From JAICWP01 sp035252015 (GTDB lineage Bacteria; Acidobacteriota; Terriglobia; Terriglobales; Acidobacteriaceae), in contig DATFDP010000082.1 of NCBI GenBank assembly GCA_035252015.1, forward strand, positions 1-20,352: 20,352 nt of DNA, written 5' to 3'. Position 1 is the first letter of the stretch, and the number at the start of each line of letters is the position of its first letter. Below, piece by piece: positions 14,453 through 20,352 of the stretch. The notes beneath the pieces are model-generated. The model saw only the letters and a list, made by a program, of their open reading frames with translations. It did not search any database and was not told the DNA's origin. A program made the translations under genes and the position numbers.

Positions 14453-16755
14453 GCACCGCCGTCTCCCGCCGCAAGTTCCTGAAGACCTCCGGCGCGCTCA
14501 TCGTCAGCTTCAGCGCCGCCTCTTTGCTTGAACCGCTGGCCCTTGCTCAGGGTCCCTTTGGCACGCACATGTCGCACATTGATCCGAGCAAGCTCGACTC
14601 CTGGCTGGCGGTGGGTGCCGACGGCATGGTTACCGCCTACACCGGCAAGTGCGATTTCGGCCAGGGCATCTTCACGGTTCAGACCCAGCTCGTTGCCGAA
14701 GAACTGCGCGTCCCCCTCGGCCGTGTGCGCATAGTTCAGTGTGATACCTCAGTCACACCCGACGAGGGCACAACTTCGGGCAGCCAGTCCACGCCTGTAA
14801 ACTTCAACACCAGCGGCCTGGCCGATGCTGCCGCCACGGCCCGCGATGCGCTGCTGCAGATGGCTTCCCGCCGTCTGCAGGTCCCCGTTGCCCAGCTTAC
14901 CGTGACCGACGGCGTGATCAGCGCCGGGGCAGACAAGCGCGTCAGCTACGGCCAGTTGATCGGCGGCAAGCGCTTCAACCTCACCCTGAACTCCAGTGCC
15001 AAGCGGCGTACGCCGCAGGAGTGGACCGTACTCGGCAAACCCGTGCCCTCCATGGATATGCCCGCGCTCGCCGCCGGCCGTTTCGAATTCGTGCACAATG
15101 TCCACGTCCCCGGCATGCTGCACGGCCGCGTTGTCCGCCCGCCGGCATTGGGCTCCGCTGTCATCCATGTGGATGAGAGCTCGGTGCGGAGTCTCCCCGG
15201 CGTGGTCAAGGTGGTAGTCCGCAAGAATTTTGTTGGCATGGTTGCGGAAAAACAATGGCAGGCCGAACAGGCCGCCCGCCAGCTCAAGGTCAACTGGAGC
15301 GCGCCGGTAACGCTTCCCGCGCAGCAAGCTTTCTACGACTATATGCGCCGGCAGCCCTCGCGCGACGTCCTCGTAGTTGACTCACAAGATGTCGAGCAGA
15401 AGCTGTCCTCAGCGTCCACGGTGCTGCGAGCCACCTACCTTCATCCCTACCAGATGCACGGCTCCATTGGTGCCTCCTGTGCGGTCGCCGACGTGCGCGG
15501 CAACAAAGCCACGGTGTGGTCTCCCACTCAGTCAGTGTATCCAACGCGCAGCGGAGTGGCGGCTCTCCTCAGCCTGCCGCTCGATAACGTCCGCGTGATC
15601 TTTACCCGCGGATCTGGGTGCTATGGCCTTAATGCCGCTGATGCTGTCTCCTACGATGCCGCGCTCCTCTCTCACGCCGTGCGCCGCCCCGTCCGCGTGC
15701 AGCTTACGCGTAAAGACGAAATGGCTTGGGGCGAAAACTACGGCCAGCCCTGTGTCATCGAGCAGCGCGCCGCCCTGGACGCAAACGGAGCCATCGTCGC
15801 CTGGGATTGCGAATCCTGGGCCGCTGCTTACGGTGGCCGTCCTGGATACGACCACCCCGGCAACATAGTCACCGGGTTGCTCGTGGGCTTCGAACCGGAA
15901 GCTTTTGTTCCGGGTAAATCTTCCCAGCCCACCGGCGAACTGCGCAATGGGCACAACCTGGTGCCTTCCTACCTGGCTGGCTGCGTTAGCGGCAAGTGCG
16001 GCGGCGCAGGCAATGTTCGCAGCGAGCGCGTGCTCGCCCACACCGTAAAATCGCCGTTCTTCACTGGACCCTTGCGTTCACCGTTGCGCTTGCAGAACAC
16101 ATTTGCTCACGAATGTTTTATGGATGAACTGGCCGCGCACGCCAAAGCTGACCCCGTTACCTTTCGCCTGCGGCATCTGCGCGAAACTCGCATGATTGAC
16201 GTGGTGAAGGCAGTCGCTCAGGCTGCCCAATGGGAGCCGCGGCCCTTTCCCTACTCAAGTTCGTCTTCCAGCGTCGCCACCGGTCGCGGTATTGCTTGTG
16301 TCGCCTACGAGGGCGACAACGGCTATGTGGCGCTGGTCGCAGAAGCCGAGGTTGACCGCTCCACCGGCCGCATCCAGGTCAAGCGCTTTTTTGCCGCCGC
16401 CGATTGCGGCCCAATTTCCAATCCCGCCGGCCTGCGCAATCAGATTGCAGGCGGCACGCTGCAGGGTATGAGCCGCGCCCTCGGCGAAGAGGTTACCTGG
16501 GATGAACACCAGATCACCTCTACCAGTTGGGCCAGCTATCACAGCCTGCCCTTAGGCATAGAAGTCCCAACCATTGAGGCCGTGCTCATCAACCGTTCCC
16601 GCGGTAAAGCTATGGGTGCCGGCGAACTCTCCATCACTGCGGTGGCCGCCGCCATCGGCAATGCGGTTTTTGATGCCACTGGCGCTCGTCTCCGCGAGGT
16701 ACCCTTTACTCCCGCGCGGGTCCAGGCAGCTTTTCAGGCAAGCGTCACAGTCTGA
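14449..16755 (+). CDS. Tat-exported molybdopterin-binding subunit, isoquinoline oxidoreductase-like
   Basis: This 768-residue protein begins MSTAVSRRKFLK, a textbook twin-arginine signal, so the folded cofactor-loaded enzyme would be exported. Family motifs include GKCDFGQGI near residue 65, the GSGCYGLNAADA stretch, and GAGELSITAVAAAIGNA near the C-terminus, whose glutamate is the catalytic residue in this family. It hydroxylates an N-heterocycle or oxidises an aldehyde; the substrate cannot be told. There is no FAD subunit gene, as in IorAB-type enzymes that pass electrons to a cytochrome c, and no cytochrome or chaperone gene is adjacent. AGGGAGG precedes ATG 14449; the frame is open further upstream but that part lies inside the small-subunit gene. 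Codons look richer in C and G than in the kdp genes, judged by eye. Confidence 0.9.
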   Translation: MSTAVSRRKFLKTSGALIVSFSAASLLEPLALAQGPFGTHMSHIDPSKLDSWLAVGADGMVTAYTGKCDFGQGIFTVQTQLVAEELRVPLGRVRIVQCDTSVTPDEGTTSGSQSTPVNFNTSGLADAAATARDALLQMASRRLQVPVAQLTVTDGVISAGADKRVSYGQLIGGKRFNLTLNSSAKRRTPQEWTVLGKPVPSMDMPALAAGRFEFVHNVHVPGMLHGRVVRPPALGSAVIHVDESSVRSLPGVVKVVVRKNFVGMVAEKQWQAEQAARQLKVNWSAPVTLPAQQAFYDYMRRQPSRDVLVVDSQDVEQKLSSASTVLRATYLHPYQMHGSIGASCAVADVRGNKATVWSPTQSVYPTRSGVAALLSLPLDNVRVIFTRGSGCYGLNAADAVSYDAALLSHAVRRPVRVQLTRKDEMAWGENYGQPCVIEQRAALDANGAIVAWDCESWAAAYGGRPGYDHPGNIVTGLLVGFEPEAFVPGKSSQPTGELRNGHNLVPSYLAGCVSGKCGGAGNVRSERVLAHTVKSPFFTGPLRSPLRLQNTFAHECFMDELAAHAKADPVTFRLRHLRETRMIDVVKAVAQAAQWEPRPFPYSSSSSSVATGRGIACVAYEGDNGYVALVAEAEVDRSTGRIQVKRFFAAADCGPISNPAGLRNQIAGGTLQGMSRALGEEVTWDEHQITSTSWASYHSLPLGIEVPTIEAVLINRSRGKAMGAGELSITAVAAAIGNAVFDATGARLREVPFTPARVQAAFQASVTV

Positions 16756-16761
16756 GCCTCG

Positions 16762-17508
16762 TCAATTGTGGGTCTGGGATTTTTCAGGATTGACTAAATA
16801 CGATTCCGTGCTGCGCGCCACCTGATCCAGGAATTTCAGCGCCAGCCAGTTCTTTAGTTCCTGCAGCGCCTGCGGGTTCAGTTCTTCAAAATGAACGCCT
16901 GCCTGCCCGCGCCCGTCGGTCCAGACAATTTGCCCCGTGCCGCTGATAAGCAGATTGGTCTCCGGCAAGGTGAAGGAAAACCAGATCTTCTGGCCCGCCC
17001 TCATGGCCAGATTAACGCTGACCGCCAGCCCCGATTCGCTCACGTTGAGCGTGCGTGCCGGTGTTTTCTCCCCTGAATCCAATTGCACCTCGGCGGGCAC
17101 GTCCAACCGGTGCCGGAAGTAGCGCCGGCGCTCCCGCAGCATGGATCCGTAACCGGCCCACAGCGTCCGCGTGGCCTGTTCCTGCTGCACCGGCTTGGAA
17201 AGCACGAAGTCCGCCCCGCTGGCGAACGCCTCACGCATGCCGGTTCCTTCCCCCGCTACTGCCACCACCACCGCTTTATTGTTCGAGGGCAGCCAGCGTA
17301 CCGTTTTCAGAATCTCCGCGCTCTTGTCCCCGCCGCCGCAGTCCACTATCACAACGTCAAATTTCTTACGCGACAAGGCCAATACCGCCGATTCGGCATC
17401 GGCATGCGCTTCCATCCGCAGCCCAATGTCGTTCAGCGACCGGGAAAACACGTTCACTAACTCAGCATCGCTGGCTACCACTAGTCCTTCCAGGATGGGT
17501 TGCGTCAT
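16762..17508 (-). CDS. Receiver-PilZ protein, probable c-di-GMP effector
   Basis: This 248-residue protein has an N-terminal receiver-like domain (about 5-118) with D56 (VVIVD) and K105 (LSKP). Its acidic pair is reduced to S13-D14 and the usual Thr/Ser switch lies in an alanine-rich strand (VVAVAG), so phosphorylation is doubtful. A PilZ domain follows (about 125-225) with R128-x3-R132 and NVSESG (155-160), the two c-di-GMP-contacting motifs. It should bind c-di-GMP and act through a partner, for example in motility or surface behaviour. GGAGG lies about 11 bases before ATG 17508. Its stop is six bases from the stop of the converging oxidoreductase gene. The same region encodes a GGDEF-EAL protein, a possible source of the ligand. 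Confidence 0.88.
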   Translation of the reverse strand: MTQPILEGLVVASDAELVNVFSRSLNDIGLRMEAHADAESAVLALSRKKFDVVIVDCGGGDKSAEILKTVRWLPSNNKAVVVAVAGEGTGMREAFASGADFVLSKPVQQEQATRTLWAGYGSMLRERRRYFRHRLDVPAEVQLDSGEKTPARTLNVSESGLAVSVNLAMRAGQKIWFSFTLPETNLLISGTGQIVWTDGRGQAGVHFEELNPQALQELKNWLALKFLDQVARSTESYLVNPEKSQTHN

Positions 17509-17604
17509 CGGGTAACTTCCTCCCCGCCTTCTGCTCGCCAGTCACTCCCTGTTCCGCGCACAAATACATCATACTGGTCATTCCCCGGTGTCGCAGACGC
17601 AGCA

Positions 17605-17646
17605 GTAACCATGCCCGGTTACGGTGATGATGCAGGGTTTTCCCTG
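17605..17646. repeat. Two short perfect inverted repeats upstream of the PilZ gene
   Basis: GTAACC-ATGCCC-GGTTAC (17605-17622) and CAGGG-TTTT-CCCTG (17633-17646) lie side by side, 97 to 138 bp upstream of the PilZ start and 26 bp or more after the upstream gene ends. Neither is followed by a T-run on the minus strand. They may be leader structures or binding sites; function is unknown. Confidence 0.3.
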
Positions 17647-17671
17647 ACATCCGGCAGTCGTGCGAGGGTTG

Positions 17672-18139
17672 TCAGCGAATGGTTTTGGTAAATGATTTTT
17701 CCTGCTGAATCCACCACGTCCGTGGATCCCGCATGCGAAAAGGGTGTTTACCCTTGCAGTTGAATTTCACTTTCCACATGCTCCAAAACTGCAGCAGCAT
17801 GGCAACGCTGACATTGGCAGCGGCGGCCGTGAAGACCACACCTTCGGCCGCGCAGCGAGGATGGGCGCAGCCGAACCGTGCCGAATAGAGTACCAGCTTG
17901 CCTGCTCGATATGGGTCGGGCGAGTGGAACTGCACTTTGCGCAAGTCCTTGCTGCTGTAGCGGTTGACATGGAGGCACACCGGGCAGGCAAAGTGAAACG
18001 TGGCGTATCTTTTATCCAACTTCGAAGCAGAATGGGGAACGCGTATCGGAAAGCCGCACTTCCCGTTGTGGCACTCAAGCCAATAACCGACGTAGTTGGG
18101 CAATGATCTGCCACTCCGTAACGGCAGGGATTCTGACAA
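17672..18139 (-). CDS. Cysteine-rich putative zinc-binding protein of unknown function
   Basis: This 155-residue protein is not from a family I recognise. Cysteines are arranged C23-x4-C28, C52-x2-C55, C91-x4-C96 and C128 with H132, which would make two four-ligand metal sites. The resemblance between the C-x4-C pairs suggests a duplicated zinc-ribbon-like module. The rest is basic, with many aromatic residues, and has no signal peptide, so a cytoplasmic, possibly nucleic-acid or protein-binding role is conceivable. The start is TTG 18139; an in-frame stop lies six codons upstream, and no strong ribosome-binding site is visible. A competing ATG-started frame (18180) in another phase lacks the ordered cysteine pairs and looks like a shadow. 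The gene is divergent from the GGDEF-EAL gene. Confidence 0.6.
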   Translation of the reverse strand: MSESLPLRSGRSLPNYVGYWLECHNGKCGFPIRVPHSASKLDKRYATFHFACPVCLHVNRYSSKDLRKVQFHSPDPYRAGKLVLYSARFGCAHPRCAAEGVVFTAAAANVSVAMLLQFWSMWKVKFNCKGKHPFRMRDPRTWWIQQEKSFTKTIR

Positions 18140-18306
18140 GAGAGTCGGCGTATCTTACATTGTTCCTGGAATTTAGTCATTGCTATTTAGGTTTCCAGCA
18201 CCGTCAGATCCCGCCTATTCCAATTGCAGGATTTCTCACTCGCTTGCCGATTTGAGTCTTTAATCTGAGGTTTGTCCGCATCAACAGTTCGCTTGACCTT
18301 CGTAAC

Positions 18307-18334
18307 TTTTCACCTCTCTTTAACCGCCTAGAAT
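18307..18334 (+). promoter_or_regulatory. Candidate sigma-70 promoter for the GGDEF-EAL gene
   Basis: TTTTCA (18307-18312) and TAGAAT (18329-18334) are separated by 16 bp. The -10 matches five of six consensus bases, the -35 four of six. Transcription would start about 12 bases before ATG 18353, giving a very short leader without a Shine-Dalgarno sequence. Inference from consensus only. Confidence 0.3.
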
Positions 18335-18352
18335 CACCCTAGCCCTAAACCT

Positions 18353-20352
18353 ATGAGTCCTAAGGACCAACCTGCATGGCCGCTGAACTCCGCCCGGAGT
18401 TCTGAAGGCGGCCTGCTGCAATTACGCCAGATCGAAGGGCGCGAATGGTGGCTCTGGGGCTTTGCCGTAAGTGTTACCCTCCTGCTCACCTTCACCATCA
18501 TTTCGTTTACTTTTCCATGGTTCCATGTCGCAGTTGGCGCTGATTATTGGAGAGATCTGCAGGAATGGGTGCGGGGCCTGGCCGCCCTCGTGCTTCTGTT
18601 CGACATCTACACTGTTTATCAGCACTTGCAACTGCATCGCATCCGCCGCCAGTTGGCCGAGCGCGACCAGCTTTTCCGGTTGATCAGCGAGAATGCCGCC
18701 GACATGATCGCCCTGGTGGACAGCGGCGGTCGCCGTCTTTATAACAGTCCCGCCTACCAGAAAGTCCTCGGCTATTCCGCTGAAGAGTTGCAACAGACCT
18801 CAGCCCTGGAACAAATTCATCCCGACGACCGCCCGCGCGTGATTGAAGCCGCGGAAAAAGCCCGTCTCACCGGCCGCGGCCAGCCCCTGGAATACCGCAT
18901 TCGCCATAAAGACGGTTCCTGGCGAATCTTGGAATCTACCGCCAGCGCCATCCGCAACGCCAAAGGCGAAACCGAGAAACTGGTCATCGTTAACCGCGAC
19001 ATTACCGAGCGAAAGCATGCTGAGCAGATGCTCGTGCACAACGCCTTTCACGATGGCTTAACCGACCTGCCTAACCGCGCTCTCTTCCTCGACCGCTTGC
19101 AGCACGTCGTCAACCTCGCTAAGCGGCATCCCACCTACAAATTTGCTGTGCTCTTTATTGATGTGGATGAATTTAAGCTCTACAACGACAGTTTGGGCCA
19201 CACCGCGGGCGATCAGCTCCTCATTCAAATCGGGCAGCGCCTTACCGCCTCCCTGCGGCGCGAGGACACCGTCTCCCGTCCCTCGCCCAGTCTGCAGGCC
19301 GACGCCCCGGCTGACCACGATACCTTGGCCCGCCTTGGCGGCGATGAATTCACCGTTCTCCTTTACGATATCCGCGACGCCAGCGATGCCATTCGAGTTT
19401 CCGAACGCATCGCATCGAAGCTCGCCGCTCCTTTCACCATCAATGGCCAGGAGATTGTAATTTCCGCCAGCATCGGCATTGCTCTCAGCACTACCTCCCA
19501 CAGCGGCGCGGAGGAATTGCTGCGCGACGCCGATATTGCCATGTATCGCGCTAAGCGCGCCGGCAAGGCCCGCTGCGAGGTCTTCGACTCCGCCATGCAT
19601 GCCAACGCCGTCAACCGACTGCGCCTGGAGACAGACTTGCGCAAGGCTCTGGAACGGGGCGAATTCCTCAATCATTACCAGCCCATTGTGGCGTTGCCTG
19701 AAGGCAGGATTGTGGGTTTCGAAGCCCTTGCCCGTTGGCAGAAGGGTGACAGCCTGGTTCCACCCGGGGAATTCGTGGCCGTGGCGAATGAAACTGGCGT
19801 TATCCTGCCTATGAATCGTGGGTTGCTCCTTCAGGCCTGTGAACACCTTCGCCGCTGGCAGGAGCAGTTTGCTCTTGCCCCGCCGCTCTCCATGAGCATG
19901 AACGTATCGGCTCGCGAGTTTGAGCATCCCGACTTGGCCCGAGAAATTGCCGCTACCCTGCGCCAGACCGGCGTGCCTCCCTCCAGCCTGCAATTGGAAA
20001 TCATGGAAACTATCGCTATGGGCGATGCGGAAAAGGCGAGTGCCGTCCTGGCGGAGTTGAAGGCGCTGGGTGTTCGGCTCAGTATTGATGACTTCGGCAC
20101 CGGCTATTCCTCTCTCAGCCGCCTGCAGCGTTTTCCCGTGGACACCCTCAAAATTGACCGCAGCTTCATTTCTCAGATGGAGAGTGACCAGGCAAGCCGC
20201 GAGATGGTGCGCATCATAATCAGCCTGGCCCATAACTTCCGTCTGCGGGTGGTGGCTGAAGGCGTGGAGACACAGGCCCAGGCCGATCAATTGCAGTTGC
20301 TGGGATGCGAGTTGGCCCAGGGCTATCTCTACTCTCGCCCTATGGCCGCAGA
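18353..20352 (+). CDS. Membrane PAS-GGDEF-EAL c-di-GMP turnover protein (3' end outside window)
   Basis: The frame runs from ATG 18353 to the window end without a stop, 666 residues. Two membrane helices (about 31-57 and 72-92) anchor it, followed by a PAS sensor domain (about 103-225), GGDEF (about 232-410) and EAL (from about 425). GGDEF is intact at 329-333, and so are EAL (FEALARW), NVSAREF, DDFGTGYSS, LKIDRSF and AEGVET, so both synthesis and hydrolysis of c-di-GMP are chemically possible. The RxxD product-inhibition site (R302-D305) is 23 residues before GGDEF instead of the usual five, because of an insertion. Which activity dominates cannot be decided. It is divergent from the cysteine-rich protein and near a PilZ effector. 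Confidence 0.93.
   Translation, partial: MSPKDQPAWPLNSARSSEGGLLQLRQIEGREWWLWGFAVSVTLLLTFTIISFTFPWFHVAVGADYWRDLQEWVRGLAALVLLFDIYTVYQHLQLHRIRRQLAERDQLFRLISENAADMIALVDSGGRRLYNSPAYQKVLGYSAEELQQTSALEQIHPDDRPRVIEAAEKARLTGRGQPLEYRIRHKDGSWRILESTASAIRNAKGETEKLVIVNRDITERKHAEQMLVHNAFHDGLTDLPNRALFLDRLQHVVNLAKRHPTYKFAVLFIDVDEFKLYNDSLGHTAGDQLLIQIGQRLTASLRREDTVSRPSPSLQADAPADHDTLARLGGDEFTVLLYDIRDASDAIRVSERIASKLAAPFTINGQEIVISASIGIALSTTSHSGAEELLRDADIAMYRAKRAGKARCEVFDSAMHANAVNRLRLETDLRKALERGEFLNHYQPIVALPEGRIVGFEALARWQKGDSLVPPGEFVAVANETGVILPMNRGLLLQACEHLRRWQEQFALAPPLSMSMNVSAREFEHPDLAREIAATLRQTGVPPSSLQLEIMETIAMGDAEKASAVLAELKALGVRLSIDDFGTGYSSLSRLQRFPVDTLKIDRSFISQMESDQASREMVRIIISLAHNFRLRVVAEGVETQAQADQLQLLGCELAQGYLYSRPMAA

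Noticed and set aside
17767..18180. ATG-started frame overlapping the cysteine-rich protein in another phase
   Set aside because: It lacks the orderly paired cysteines and looks compositionally random; the TTG-started frame is better supported.
19058..20290. Long open frame (about 410 codons) antisense to the GGDEF-EAL gene
   Set aside because: The plus frame carries all GGDEF and EAL motifs; the minus translation is low-complexity-like with no recognisable domain and is a codon-bias shadow.
1..20352. Mobile elements, CRISPR arrays, tRNA genes or prophage
   Set aside because: No transposase, integrase, terminal inverted repeats, regularly spaced direct repeats or cloverleaf-like sequence was seen on either strand.

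Overview
The window looks like chromosomal DNA of an Acidobacteriota, probably a Terriglobia/Koribacter-type soil lineage. This is inferred from protein style (BBP2-type porin beside kdp, RsiW-like anti-sigma factor, Tat-exported molybdenum oxidoreductase, REC-PilZ protein), moderately GC-rich DNA and patchy Shine-Dalgarno signals. No database search was possible. I see no tRNA, rRNA, CRISPR array, insertion sequence or phage gene.

Region 1 (1-605): the 5' part of a small secreted protein of unknown function (minus strand), and a gap carrying a perfect TTAAGC-N3-GCTTAA palindrome.

Region 2 (606-10150): a complete high-affinity potassium (Kdp) system with unusual architecture. The sensor KdpD is split. 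Its ATP-binding/Usp half (kdpD-N) is on the plus strand, followed directly by kdpE. Its membrane/GAF/histidine-kinase half is a separate gene reading the opposite way from a gap of about 50 bp. After kdpE comes an AT-rich leader with several TTTA-type half-sites at 11-bp period, a plausible KdpE operator. It precedes an apparent operon: an outer-membrane porin, an unnamed 28-residue one-helix membrane protein, kdpF, kdpA, kdpB and kdpC. The genes fit one route: the porin passes K+ through the outer membrane, KdpFABC pumps it inward, and the split sensor with KdpE controls expression.

Region 3 (10380-13729): a divergent pair of units. A Tat-exported metallophosphoesterase, a cupredoxin and a DUF2231 membrane protein read leftward. 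An ECF sigma factor and its zinc-finger, membrane-anchored anti-sigma factor read rightward. The 215-bp gap between them holds a strong hairpin and other dyads. It looks like an envelope-stress or redox regulon controlled by its own sigma factor.

Region 4 (13985-16755): a two-gene xanthine-dehydrogenase-family oxidoreductase ([2Fe-2S] subunit plus Tat-exported molybdopterin subunit), with overlapping genes.

Region 5 (16762-20352): c-di-GMP genes. A REC-PilZ protein and a cysteine-rich putative zinc protein lie on the minus strand. A membrane PAS-GGDEF-EAL protein on the plus strand runs off the window end; its GGDEF domain has an insertion between the RxxD site and the GGDEF motif.
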